49,420 bases of DNA from assembly GCA_964612675.1 (NCBI GenBank), contig CAZTDD010000038.1:1-49420 (forward strand), in the 5' to 3' direction. Positions 1 to 8,557 of the stretch are shown here, piece by piece (the stretch's first letter is position 1; the number at the start of each line of letters is the position of its first letter). Below the pieces are notes generated by a model, which saw only the letters and a list, made by a program, of their open reading frames with translations, had not been told where the DNA came from and searched no databases. Made by a program: the position numbers and the translations under genes. This stretch comes from CAZTDD01 sp964612675. Its GTDB lineage: Bacteria; Hinthialibacterota; Hinthialibacteria; Hinthialibacterales; JAKPRU01.

Positions 1-66
1 GTCGCTTCGCTCCTCGGAATGACGATTCGCAGGCGTTCTCTTAGGAGCGAAGCGTAGCGATCTCAT
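1..66. repeat. Dispersed palindromic repeat, copy 1
   Basis: The first 24 bases are identical to 22149-22172, and the similarity continues through a GGAGCGAAGCG segment and a GCGATCTC segment to about position 66. The core GTCGCTTCGCTCCTCGGAATG is a palindrome-forming intergenic repeat of a kind common in many bacterial genomes. The element is cut by the window edge, so its left half is not visible. No gene is seen in 1-221 apart from the leader of the next gene. Confidence 0.75.
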
Positions 67-221
67 TTTGTGAGCTGAGGGAATCGGGGACCTCGTCCTT
101 TCGCGTGGCATCTCGGAAGATTGCGCCTTTTCTTGCTGCACAACCGACCGGATGATAATGTCAAGTCGTTACGATGCAATCGTGGGAACACTTCATTGAA
201 ACGTTGTGAACGGGAAGAAGC

Positions 222-1361
222 GTGGCCGGTTACCTTTTTGTTGCACTGTTTGTCTCGACATTTATTCTAGCTGCGATTTTGACTCTGCTGATGCGGAAAA
301 TCGCACCTGCGCTCGGTTTTCTGGATCATCCCGGCGAGCGAAAAGTCCATCACAAGGCGAAACCGGTCCTCGGGGGAGCGGCGATTCTGCTCAGTCAGAT
401 GACTGTATTATTTACAGGCTGGATGGTCCTTCAGCAGCTGGATTCTTTGGCCATCGTAGAAGTCGATTGGCTGAGTCAGCTGATCGTATTCCTATCACAG
501 CACGCAGCAGGTGCTCGCGCTGTACGGGGAGAGATTTTGGGCTTGGTTTTGGGCGGGCTGGTCGTCTTTTTCGTCGGTCTGTATGACGATCGTTACGGCA
601 TGACCCCCACCGTGAAACTGGGCGGTCAGATTCTCGCCGGTCTAATTCTCTATGCCGCACATATTCGAATTACCTTTTTCTTCCCTTTTCCCTCGCCTCT
701 GTGGTCATTGTGTTTGACTGTGTTCTGGGTCGTTCTCGTGACCAATTCCTACAACCTGCTTGACAACATGGACGGTTTATCGGGAGGCGTGGCGACGATT
801 TCGGTATTGATCCTCGCCTGGGCGACATTCAGCCTCGGCGGCCAGTTGTTCGTGACGGCCTATCTTGTCGCTTTGGCGGGGGCGATTGTTGGGTTTCTGG
901 TTTACAACTTCTATCCATCGACCATTTTTATGGGCGATGCCGGTTCGATGTTCGTCGGTTTCAATTTGGCCGCCATGAGCATTCTGGCGACGTTCATCTC
1001 AACCTCGGGGCAGGGATGGTCGGACTGGGCGATCATCATGCCGGTGATCATCATGGCGGTACCGATGTTCGATACCATCTCTGTGATCATCATTCGAATT
1101 AAGAACCGCAAGCCAATCTTCGTCGGCGACAAGAATCATTTCAGCCACCGGCTGGTTGCGCTTGGGATGAGCCAGCGCAATGCTGTGTTGACGATCTACC
1201 TGGTGACCTCTTGCACCGGCCTGGGCGCCCTGCTTCTTTGCCACATCGACAATACGACGGGTGCTTTTCTGATTCTTCTGCAGACCATCGTTGTGTTCTG
1301 TATTATTGCCCTCCTAGAACACGTCAAAAGCAACGGTGGAGACAGCAGAGAAGGAGGATAA
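222..1361 (+). CDS. Polyprenyl-phosphate sugar-1-phosphate transferase (WecA/TagO/MraY superfamily)
   Basis: A 379-residue multi-span membrane protein of glycosyltransferase family 4, which moves a sugar-1-phosphate from a UDP-sugar to undecaprenyl phosphate to start cell-wall or surface-polysaccharide synthesis. Visible motifs are DDRYG (residues 122-126), NLLDNMDGLSGG ending near 189, FMGDAGS (236-242) and a HFSHRL segment near 308. The asparagine/aspartate motifs line the Mg2+/nucleotide site of this family. The sequence fits WecA/TagO better than MraY because of the FMGDAGS and late His-containing motif, but the sugar cannot be assigned. The start is GTG at 222, preceded by GGGAAG. A methyltransferase follows 63 bases downstream on the same strand. 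Confidence 0.9.
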   Translation: MAGYLFVALFVSTFILAAILTLLMRKIAPALGFLDHPGERKVHHKAKPVLGGAAILLSQMTVLFTGWMVLQQLDSLAIVEVDWLSQLIVFLSQHAAGARAVRGEILGLVLGGLVVFFVGLYDDRYGMTPTVKLGGQILAGLILYAAHIRITFFFPFPSPLWSLCLTVFWVVLVTNSYNLLDNMDGLSGGVATISVLILAWATFSLGGQLFVTAYLVALAGAIVGFLVYNFYPSTIFMGDAGSMFVGFNLAAMSILATFISTSGQGWSDWAIIMPVIIMAVPMFDTISVIIIRIKNRKPIFVGDKNHFSHRLVALGMSQRNAVLTIYLVTSCTGLGALLLCHIDNTTGAFLILLQTIVVFCIIALLEHVKSNGGDSREGG

Positions 1362-1424
1362 CGCTCGGAATGGAAATCGGTGCCGAACTGTCGTGGGGTT
1401 CCCTGAAAGGCAGTCAATAGAATC

Positions 1425-2000
1425 ATGGGCGATCACGTGTGTCCTCCCTGGATAGGGTACCTTCTCGCATCACCCCTGCGGAGGATTTTCCATAATCCGC
1501 AACAAATCCTTGGACCTCATGTTACAGAAGGTATGCGTGTTTTGGATATTGGCTGCGCGATGGGCTTCTTCAGTTTGCCGCTTGCTCGGCTCGTGGGGAC
1601 AAGTGGAAAGGTGTACTCCGTAGACTTGCAGGAGAAAATGATCCGGTCGCTCGAACGGCGTGCGCACAAAGCGGGGCTCGCCGACCGGATCCAGGCACGC
1701 ACGTGCAAAGGGGATTCCCTGGAGTTGGGTGATCTAGCGGGGCAGATCGACTTTGCCCTCGCTTTTGCGGTGTTTCACGAGGTTCCGGATAGATCGAAAG
1801 CCCTTACAGAAATCCATGCTGCGCTCAAGCCTTCAGCAAGATTGCTCGCAGCGGAACCGAGAAAACGTGTATCGGAAGGGGATTTTAAAGAACTCATCGC
1901 TATCGCCGAAAAGGTCGGCTATAGCGCACTGGAGAGAGCCAACATAAAGTCCAGTCATGCAGTTTTGTTCGAAAGAGCGGGAAACGCATCGGCGGAATAA
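1425..2000 (+). CDS. Class I SAM-dependent methyltransferase
   Basis: A 191-residue soluble protein with the Rossmann-like methyltransferase fold. Motif I is VLDIGCAMGFFSLPLA (about residues 39-54), followed by VYSVDLQEKMI with the acidic residue that holds the SAM ribose, and a FAVFHEVPD segment resembling motif IV/post-I of UbiE-type enzymes. It belongs to the Methyltransf_11/25 group. The substrate is not evident. It lies just downstream of the polyprenyl-phosphate transferase and is probably cotranscribed. Its 3' end faces the pseudopilin gene, with 50 bases between the two stops. Confidence 0.82.
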   Translation: MGDHVCPPWIGYLLASPLRRIFHNPQQILGPHVTEGMRVLDIGCAMGFFSLPLARLVGTSGKVYSVDLQEKMIRSLERRAHKAGLADRIQARTCKGDSLELGDLAGQIDFALAFAVFHEVPDRSKALTEIHAALKPSARLLAAEPRKRVSEGDFKELIAIAEKVGYSALERANIKSSHAVLFERAGNASAE

Positions 2001-2050
2001 TGTCCCCGCCTCTGATTGAACCGCATTGAATGCGAGATGCCGCGCCGCCG

Positions 2051-2680
2051 CTACTGTCTCCACGGTTTGTCATCAACGTACTGCACCTCGCGGGCCGGCT
2101 CGCCGCCCTTGAACGCGTAGATATCTCCTTTGCTGTTCAACCCATTGCTGACATCGAATCGCAGCACCCGTACCGTGAACGGATAGGACATGGCACCCGA
2201 CGTATCATCTCCCGCGTCTCCGCCCAGCCCCGCTTTATTAAATGCGGAGTCCGGTCCGATGCTGTTCAGCATCCAGTCATCGAACGGCATTTCGTGGGAT
2301 CGGTCGGGTTGATGATTCCCGGTACTCAGCTCATACAGCGACAACATTGTACCCGGGTCCTGGTCTCCAGGAATGACGTATTTCGACTTGAACGGATCGT
2401 GCATAGAGCCCGAGTTGATGTAGGCGACCGGCGTTGTCAGTCCGATCCAACCGTTCGGCGTTCGAAGGAACCCGCGCCAACCGTCGTATGGGTAGGTATT
2501 GTTATCCACGCGATAGGATTCGAGCGCCGTGCGAACACTTCGGAATTCGCCCTGGACTCTCGCGAGTTTTGCGCGCGTTTGTGCCTGCAGGAAATTCGGC
2601 ACCGCGATGGCCGCCAAAATGCCGATAATCGCTACTACTATTAATAATTCGATCAGTGTGAATCCTTTGCAGTTTCTCAT
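2051..2680 (-). CDS. Type IV pilin / type II secretion pseudopilin-like protein
   Basis: A 209-residue prepilin. The short basic leader MRNCKG is followed by FTLIELLIVVAIIGILAAIA, the classic class III signal with glycine at -1, phenylalanine at +1 and glutamate at +5, cut and methylated by a PilD-type prepilin peptidase. The helix continues through a QAQTRAKLARVQGE stretch, then a globular domain with YPYDGWRG and a late GDIYAFKGG segment. Single genes of this kind, remote from secretion operons, are frequent in PVC and Sumerlaeota-like genomes, so a role as a minor pseudopilin is likely but its machine is not in this window. The start has GGAGAAA six bases upstream. Confidence 0.88.
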   Translation of the reverse strand: MRNCKGFTLIELLIVVAIIGILAAIAVPNFLQAQTRAKLARVQGEFRSVRTALESYRVDNNTYPYDGWRGFLRTPNGWIGLTTPVAYINSGSMHDPFKSKYVIPGDQDPGTMLSLYELSTGNHQPDRSHEMPFDDWMLNSIGPDSAFNKAGLGGDAGDDTSGAMSYPFTVRVLRFDVSNGLNSKGDIYAFKGGEPAREVQYVDDKPWRQ

Positions 2681-2720
2681 CAGAATTTCTCCAGCGTTGA
2701 ATCTCTATGAAGCACCTACG

Positions 2721-3011
2721 CTATTCCTGTTGCGCCCCCGCTTCCTTGCTCACGTTGTGACCGGGGTAAGTGCATAAACACGGGCGTGGCGAGAAATGGA
2801 CTGGGCGACCTTTAGAATCTCGCTGCAACACCAAGACGCAAGGACCTTTCGCGTAACCGCGATACTCTCGAATCAGCACTGCTCCCCCTATCCCGTCGAG
2901 TACATCACGAACCTCAATTCGGTCGGCGACAAGTTCCTCGTAACCATGCGCGGAAATTCGTAGGTCATTCTTCCCAACCCGTTCGACCATAGTAGGGAGT
3001 AGTCCGCTCAT
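2721..3011 (-). CDS. DUF4258 family protein with atypical C-terminus
   Basis: A 96-residue protein. The stretch from about residue 16, LRISAHGYEELVADRI, through DVLDGI, AVLIREY, and GPCVLVLQRDSKGRPVH matches the DUF4258 family, small proteins often found next to HTH or YgiT-type zinc-finger genes and suspected to be toxins. Family members as I recall them continue as VVWG...TAYRP; here the protein instead ends in a cysteine- and proline-rich tail unrelated to that pattern. No antitoxin-like partner is adjacent: the next gene downstream is the pseudopilin. The gene could be a decaying orphan. Function unknown. Confidence 0.7.
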   Translation of the reverse strand: MSGLLPTMVERVGKNDLRISAHGYEELVADRIEVRDVLDGIGGAVLIREYRGYAKGPCVLVLQRDSKGRPVHFSPRPCLCTYPGHNVSKEAGAQQE

Positions 3012-3113
3012 CTTAGTAGAGTATCACCTCTTCCCTCCGCTCACCATATTATGATTCCGTCCGATACTTTGTCCTCTTTTTGTTGCAGATCTTGCGCTTT
3101 TTCGCAAAGCGAC

Positions 3114-4862
3114 TCACTTGAGTTTCACCCGCCCAACCATCGAAACCACTGCTACCGCACTGGCCGCCGCGATGATGTAAAACACAACGGCTGACACAAC
3201 ATGACCATATAAGAAATAACCGGTCCCAAAGAGGGCACAATACACCAGCAACATTCCCAGGATCACCGCCAGGAAACCCCAGGTAATACTGTACCCACTG
3301 TCCACCTCCGGCATTTCCTCCGAAATGGGTTTCCAAAACGGTCCGGCGGGCCGGGCAAGGGCGTAGAAACTCTTGAGCGTGTCATGAGCCGTCGGACGAG
3401 TGAGGAACGTCACGGTCACCCAGCCGATCGTCGTGATAATCGTCGTGTACAGCAGAACTTGCGTTTTGTGCTCGTTGTAGATCTGCTCCTCGGGATAAAT
3501 TACCCAGCGAAATACGTTGGAGACGACCAAGGAAATCACCATCGCCGAGATCTCACTCCAGGCATTGATCCGCCACCAATACCAGCGAAGAATGAAAACA
3601 AGCCCCATTCCGGCACCAATGGTTAAAAGGAGATTGAAGGCGGTTGCTGTCGTGGTGAGCCAAAACGCCACCATCACGGCCAGCGCCATCAATGTGACTG
3701 TAGCGACGCGCGATGCGGCGACATAGTGTTTCGCTTCGGCATCCTTCACGAAGAATCGTCTATAGAGGTCATTGATGAGGTACGAAGAACCCCAGTTGAG
3801 ATGGGTATCGATTGTCGACATAAACGCCGCGATGAACGAAGCCGCGACAAGGCCCACAAAGCCGGCGGGCAGATACTGAAACATCAGGGTGTAGCCGAGA
3901 TCGTGATCCTCCAGGTCGGGATATAGAACGAGCGAGCACAGCGCCGCGATGATCCACGGCCACGGTCGAACCGCATAATGCGCGACCTGGAACCAAAGCG
4001 TCGCCCCCAGCGAGTGTTTCTCATCCTTCGCCGCGAACATCCTTTGGGCGATATAGCCCCCGCCGCCCGGTTCCGCACCGGGATATACCGAGGCCCACCA
4101 TTGAACGGCGATGACCACAAGAAACGGCGATATCGCCGTCCAGCCGGAACTCCAGTCGGGGAAAATGCCGAGTGTCGAGGCATCCAATTTCGTGACCAGT
4201 CCGGACAGACCGCCGACCTCAGGTTGGCCCAAGGCGTAATACGCAATCGCTACCGCCCCGACCATCGCCATCACAAACTGGACCATATCGGTGATTACCA
4301 CGCCCCACAGGCCCGAAATCACTGCGTACATCAACGCTGTTCCCGCACAGAGGAAAATCACAACGTTCTGATCCCAGCCAAGCAGCGCGTTGCCCGCTTT
4401 CCCGATAGCCAAGGTCACCGACGCCATGATCAGAACGTTGAACAGAACACCGTTATAGAAAGCCCGAAAGCCGCGCAGGAACGCGGCGGGTTTTCCCGAG
4501 TAGCGGAGTTCGTAGAATTCCACGTCGGTCAGCGCTTCCGAGCGACGCCACAGGCGTGCGAAGAAGAACACCGTCACCATCCCGCCGATCACAAACGCCC
4601 ACCATTCCCAGTTTCCGCTGACTCCGCCTTTGCTGCGTGTGAGATTCGCTACGAGCAGCGGAGTGTCCGACGAGAATGTTGTGGCGACCATCGAGGTCCC
4701 GGCGATATACCAGGGCAGGCTGCGGCCGGTGGCGAAAAAGTTATTAATGTCCTGGCCGGCTTTTTTGGCAAACGCGATTCCGACACCAAGGGCGAAAGCG
4801 AAGTACAGGATCACAATCGCCCAGTCAACCGCTTGAAGCTGCATTCCGACTTCGACAGGCAT
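3114..4862 (-). CDS. Sodium:solute symporter (SSS family), intact copy
   Basis: About 582 residues with roughly 13-14 membrane spans. The N-terminal segment DWAIVILYFAFALGVGIAFA followed by FFATGRSLPWYIAGTSMVATTFSSDTP is typical of SSS carriers, which use the Na+ gradient to import sugars, organic acids or similar solutes. The conserved ASFIAAFMSTIDTHLNWGSS segment corresponds to the helix that supplies the Na2-site serine/threonine residues. An in-frame ATG lies 42 bases upstream, but the ATG at 4862 has GGAGGA at good spacing and is preferred. The gene is divergent from a second SSS gene, with 188 bases between the starts. The substrate is unknown; nearby sugar-related genes make a carbohydrate derivative plausible. 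Confidence 0.9.
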   Translation of the reverse strand: MPVEVGMQLQAVDWAIVILYFAFALGVGIAFAKKAGQDINNFFATGRSLPWYIAGTSMVATTFSSDTPLLVANLTRSKGGVSGNWEWWAFVIGGMVTVFFFARLWRRSEALTDVEFYELRYSGKPAAFLRGFRAFYNGVLFNVLIMASVTLAIGKAGNALLGWDQNVVIFLCAGTALMYAVISGLWGVVITDMVQFVMAMVGAVAIAYYALGQPEVGGLSGLVTKLDASTLGIFPDWSSGWTAISPFLVVIAVQWWASVYPGAEPGGGGYIAQRMFAAKDEKHSLGATLWFQVAHYAVRPWPWIIAALCSLVLYPDLEDHDLGYTLMFQYLPAGFVGLVAASFIAAFMSTIDTHLNWGSSYLINDLYRRFFVKDAEAKHYVAASRVATVTLMALAVMVAFWLTTTATAFNLLLTIGAGMGLVFILRWYWWRINAWSEISAMVISLVVSNVFRWVIYPEEQIYNEHKTQVLLYTTIITTIGWVTVTFLTRPTAHDTLKSFYALARPAGPFWKPISEEMPEVDSGYSITWGFLAVILGMLLVYCALFGTGYFLYGHVVSAVVFYIIAAASAVAVVSMVGRVKLK

Positions 4863-5050
4863 GGACTTCCTCCGGATTGTCTCGGTTACAATGACCCTCC
4901 GCATTCTCGACGCGGAAATGGATTTTGTCTAGATCGAAACCTCGATCTTCGTGCACCAACACTGGGATTCATCTCTGCGACCGTCTGCGTTAGGATCAGG
5001 TACTTTGCTCGACCTTAGAGCGTAGACTCGTTACCGTGGGAGGACAGGCT

Positions 5051-6490
5051 GTGGAATCGATGGCTCTCGAACCNNNNNNNNNNNNNNNNNNNNNNNNNNN
5101 NNNNNNNNNNNNNNNNNNNNNNNNNNNNNNNNNNNNNNNNNNNNNNNNNNNNNNNNNNNNNNNNNNNNNNNNNCTGTTGGTACCGGGTCTTACCTTGCCG
5201 TTCGCGGCGATAATAGGGATCTATTTCTTCATCCCGTTTTATCGGAAAGGATTACTGGTCAGTGCGTACCAGTACTTGGAACGGCGCTTCGGCACACCCG
5301 CTCGACTTTATGCCTGTATGGTATTCAGCATCGCTATGATTTGGCGTATGGCGATCGTTTTGTACCTCGTATCGGTGGCGCTTCAGGTTTTCCTTGTCGG
5401 TTCCACCGGGTGGGATCTACAGACCATCATCATTGTCGCCGGAGTGATTGTGGCTGTGTATACTGTGGTCGGCGGGATCGAGGCGGTGATCTGGACGGAT
5501 GTTATTCAAACCATCGTCCTTTTCCTGGGTGGTTTGATCACGATTGCGATTGTGTTTTGGCGTCTGCCCGACGGTGCCATGCAGGTCATCAACGAAGGCG
5601 TCGCTGCAAAGAAGTTCAATCTCCATGCCTCGCTGGATTGGAGTCTCTGTAAACTGACCCTTTGGGTTCTTGTCATACACGGTTTGGTCGGCAATCTCCA
5701 TGAATTTGCAAGTGACCAAGGGAAGGTTCAGCGATACTGCGCCCCGAAAACCACCCGCTCCGCCCAGTGGGGCGCTTGGATCTGCGGCCTTGGCTGTATT
5801 CCGGTCTGGTCGACGTTTATGTTTGTGGGAACCTGTCTATTTGTTTACTACCGGACGTTCCCCGGTCTCTTGGCCGAAGGGCTCCGGGCCGACCAGATCT
5901 TTCCGTATTTCATGCTCCATGATATGCCGCCGTTTCTCGGCGGGTTGGTGGTCGCCGCTGTAATGGCTGCCGCAATGTCGTCCATCGATTCCGCGATGAA
6001 TGCTACGGCAACAATCCTGACAAAAGACATTTACGAGAACTTGTACGTCGGGGAAAAGGCAGACAAACATTATCTCTGGGCTGCGCGGATTATCGCGACG
6101 CTTCTCGGTATCGGGATGATTTATGGGGCATTGCTCCTGGTTCACGCGAAAGAGGAAGCCATCCTGGAGATGGGCTTGATCATCGGGGCGATTACGGGAG
6201 GCGGGCTCGGCGGTTTTGTTTTCTTGGGCTTCTTCTTTACCCGGCCGAATGGGAAGGGGGCCGCTATCGGTGTGGTCACATGCATCATGGTTATCATCTA
6301 TTTGACTCTGGGTACGGCGGGATATTTACCGGAAAACTGGTCCGCCGGCTATCATCCGCTGCTGATTGGTGTGTTTGGAAATCTGTATGCGCTATTTGTG
6401 GGTTACATGGCGAGCCTCTATTTCAAGAGCCCCACACGAGAAGAATTGAAAGATCTGACCTATTGGACGACTACATACGACAAAGAATGA
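5051..6490 (+). CDS. Sodium:solute symporter (SSS family), interrupted by assembly gap
   Basis: A second SSS carrier. After the gap the protein reads through LERRFGTPARLYACMVFSIA, GGIEAVIWTDVIQT and AAAMSSIDSAMNATATILTK; the SSIDS motif is the conserved sodium-binding helix and the whole is closer to the SGLT-like branch than its divergent neighbour. The likely start is GTG at 5051, since GGGAGGA lies six bases upstream. Only seven codons precede the run of 100 Ns, which replaces the first helices. About 80 residues normally lie between these points in the family, so the true sequence is probably some 140 bases longer than shown, and the apparent open frame across the gap is accidental. Confidence 0.85.
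   Translation: MESMALEXXXXXXXXXXXXXXXXXXXXXXXXXXXXXXXXXXLLVPGLTLPFAAIIGIYFFIPFYRKGLLVSAYQYLERRFGTPARLYACMVFSIAMIWRMAIVLYLVSVALQVFLVGSTGWDLQTIIIVAGVIVAVYTVVGGIEAVIWTDVIQTIVLFLGGLITIAIVFWRLPDGAMQVINEGVAAKKFNLHASLDWSLCKLTLWVLVIHGLVGNLHEFASDQGKVQRYCAPKTTRSAQWGAWICGLGCIPVWSTFMFVGTCLFVYYRTFPGLLAEGLRADQIFPYFMLHDMPPFLGGLVVAAVMAAAMSSIDSAMNATATILTKDIYENLYVGEKADKHYLWAARIIATLLGIGMIYGALLLVHAKEEAILEMGLIIGAITGGGLGGFVFLGFFFTRPNGKGAAIGVVTCIMVIIYLTLGTAGYLPENWSAGYHPLLIGVFGNLYALFVGYMASLYFKSPTREELKDLTYWTTTYDKE
5074..5173. other. Assembly gap (100 Ns)
   Basis: Exactly 100 unknown bases, the conventional filler for a scaffold gap of unknown size. It falls in the N-terminal coding part of the second SSS symporter. 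Confidence 0.98.
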
Positions 6491-6670
6491 TAGCGGTTCT
6501 CTAAACCAGGAAGGGACGAAAGGCTCACAAAAACGAAACAATAGGAACACTGAACTGGGGGTCGCCTCTCCCTCTGGTAGAGTCTGGGTAAGGGCATACC
6601 TTCGGTCCGCTCCATGAGCCGGAATACTGGACATTAAGAACCGGTCCGAATAGAGTACCTTATTCAGACT
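6491..6670. other. Intergenic, start of accessory stretch
   Basis: No gene is seen. A degenerate GGGGGTCGCCTCTCCCTCT...GGGTAAGGGC segment at about 6557-6596 resembles the TGAGGG/GAGAGGG repeats found more clearly at 12244-12440. The last bases lead into the strong ribosome-binding site of the antitoxin gene. Confidence 0.4.
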
Positions 6671-6682
6671 GGAGGTGACCGC

Positions 6683-6964
6683 GTGAGCATTTCGAGAGAC
6701 ATCAAACCGGTAACTTACCTCAAATCCAGGGCGTCCGATCTGCTCGATCAGATCAATGAAACCCATCAACCCGTTGTCATTACCCAGAATGGTGAGCCGC
6801 GAGCCGTCCTCCAAGACCCGGAAAGCTATGAAAATATGCGAAACGCCATTGGTTTATTGAAGCTGCTGTCCGTGGGGGAGGACGATGTTAAGAAGGGCAA
6901 GATCAAGACACAAGACGATGTATTCGCGAATATCGACAACATCTTAAAAGAAAAGACGAAATGA
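6683..6964 (+). CDS. Phd/YefM-type antitoxin
   Basis: A 93-residue protein of the PhdYeFM family. The N-terminal half, with KPVTYLKSRASDLLDQI and HQPVVITQNGEPRAVLQD, is the DNA-binding dimer fold; the C-terminal half is the flexible region that covers the toxin. It would bind and neutralise the RelE/ParE-like protein encoded next and repress the pair. The start is GTG at 6683, with GGAGGTGA at 6671-6678. The stop overlaps the toxin start by four bases (ATGA), as expected for a translationally coupled toxin-antitoxin operon. Confidence 0.92.
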   Translation: MSISRDIKPVTYLKSRASDLLDQINETHQPVVITQNGEPRAVLQDPESYENMRNAIGLLKLLSVGEDDVKKGKIKTQDDVFANIDNILKEKTK

Positions 6965-7287
6965 AGACAATCTACGATGTTGTCTGGTCGGAGGCGGCGG
7001 AACACGACCTTATTGACCTCATTCAATATGTTGCCGCAAACAACCCATCCAACGCGTCAAGCGTCTTCAAGCAACTCAAACAGAAGGCAAAAAGCCTCTG
7101 TTCTTCTCCCAATAGAGGACGTATCGTTCCTGAACTTCAGGATCAAGGAGTATCCATATATAGGGAATTAATCATTCCTCCATGGAGAGTTATCTATAGA
7201 GTTTCCGAGAAAACAGTTTATGTTTTAGCCATCCTGGATTCACGTCGAAATATAGAGGACATTCTATTGAGAAAATTGATTCGCTGA
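6961..7287 (+). CDS. RelE/ParE-family toxin
   Basis: A 108-residue type II toxin. The opening VVWSEAAEHDLIDLIQYVA and the later GRIVPELQDQG, YRELIIPPWRVIYRV and VYVLAILDSRR follow the RelE/ParE fold (helical hairpin, then a beta sheet). The pattern, including the arginine-rich end and PWRVIYRV strand, is closer to ParE, which poisons DNA gyrase, than to RelE, which cuts mRNA on the ribosome; sequence alone does not settle this. It is coupled to the Phd-like antitoxin by an ATGA overlap. Nothing suggests inactivation. Confidence 0.9.
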   Translation: MKTIYDVVWSEAAEHDLIDLIQYVAANNPSNASSVFKQLKQKAKSLCSSPNRGRIVPELQDQGVSIYRELIIPPWRVIYRVSEKTVYVLAILDSRRNIEDILLRKLIR

Positions 7288-7312
7288 GGACCTGGCCTCG
7301 GGATTATTCGCT

Positions 7313-8557
7313 TCAATAGCTAATGCCCTCCACCGGCTCGCTGTCCATCCGTACCGCTTCGTCTCCTTGAAGATTCTCTATTTTCTCCTCTATTGTCTGA
7401 ACGGCCTCCGCGTTCGGAGCCACTTCGAACCTCAAATGGAATTCCCGATCCTCACCGGGCTGAAGTTTTCGTACGCGATTATTCTTCCGTTCGATTTTAC
7501 GATTATTTGGATAATTTGTTCCCGGTTCGATCCCGGTAACATAACCGTCCGCTTCCGCCGCCGTATTTTTCCAAAGGCTGAGACACGGTAGATTCTCGAC
7601 CGAGTATCGAATACCGATTCCACGATCTCCATCGGCGTTTCGCAGAAGAATCTGTGTCATTCCCGCTCTGTCAACGCGCGGTTTGAGGTAGTAAACCTGC
7701 TCGACGTAGCCCGGCTCGGGAGGACCGTATTGATAAAACTCTCGTATGCCTTCCGCCGCTCTTTCATCACGCGGTGTGACTCGGTCGACTGGGGCTATAA
7801 AACGGGCTCCCTCTTCGAGCAACGGTCTTCCGAAATTCAGATGGTAAATCATTTCCATTTCAGCGTCGTGACCGCTGTTGTTTTGGACGCTGTCAAACAC
7901 CTCGAATTGGAGCGAGTCGGGCTTTGTTGTAATTTCCGTCTGCAGCGTGAAATTCGGTCCGAACATCATCTGTTCGTGCGTTATGCCGGAAATAGTCAGG
8001 CGGTGTGGCGGGGCTTTTTCAACCGTTATTGAAACATGACTCGCAGGGATGTAATCGATTTTGCCATGGAGTGTGAGATCCATGGGGACAATTTCGCCGG
8101 TGTTGGTCGGCGCTTCGTCGGTGCCCGGTAGTCCCGCGTATTCAAGACCACAGCGAACCAACCAGCCGCCGAATCCTTCCAGCCAGCCGAGTCCCCCGCG
8201 TGCCTCCAGATTCACGTATTTCGGATGGACGATTTCTTTCACGGGCGAGTCCCAACCGATTCGCAGATCTTCGTATTTCACGTCCCAGATCGACATCCCA
8301 CGCGTCGGCACAATGCGCAACTCGAGTTTTCCATTATGGAGTACAAGTACCTCGACGCCGTCCTGTTTTCCGTTTTTGAGTTCCTGTTTTGCGATCCACC
8401 AATCGCCTGGGAGGCCGAGGATATCGGCATCGATGTAGCCTTTCTCCAGCCCGCTCACCCATGCGCTTTCGTAAGCGAAGTCTTTCCCGTCTACAACCGA
8501 TGAAGATCCGCATACAGCGGCGACGAGGCCTAAGGAAATGACATAAGTTGATCGCAT
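7313..8557 (-). CDS. Secreted DUF4432 (aldose-1-epimerase-like) protein
   Basis: A 414-residue protein with an N-terminal export signal (about residues 1-24, with cysteine at 16, so a lipoprotein is possible but no clean lipobox is seen). The body matches the DUF4432 family of galactose-mutarotase-like beta-sandwich proteins. Visible marks are RIVPTRGMSIWDVKY, GWLEGFGGWLVRCGLEYAGLPG and the late GIEPGTNYPNNR. The family probably binds or epimerises a sugar, but no reaction is established here. The gene converges on the toxin gene with 25 bases between stops. Proteins of this family are abundant in planctomycete- and Hydrogenedentes-like genomes, often with sugar dehydrogenases and symporters as in this window. 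Confidence 0.85.
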   Translation of the reverse strand: MRSTYVISLGLVAAVCGSSSVVDGKDFAYESAWVSGLEKGYIDADILGLPGDWWIAKQELKNGKQDGVEVLVLHNGKLELRIVPTRGMSIWDVKYEDLRIGWDSPVKEIVHPKYVNLEARGGLGWLEGFGGWLVRCGLEYAGLPGTDEAPTNTGEIVPMDLTLHGKIDYIPASHVSITVEKAPPHRLTISGITHEQMMFGPNFTLQTEITTKPDSLQFEVFDSVQNNSGHDAEMEMIYHLNFGRPLLEEGARFIAPVDRVTPRDERAAEGIREFYQYGPPEPGYVEQVYYLKPRVDRAGMTQILLRNADGDRGIGIRYSVENLPCLSLWKNTAAEADGYVTGIEPGTNYPNNRKIERKNNRVRKLQPGEDREFHLRFEVAPNAEAVQTIEEKIENLQGDEAVRMDSEPVEGISY

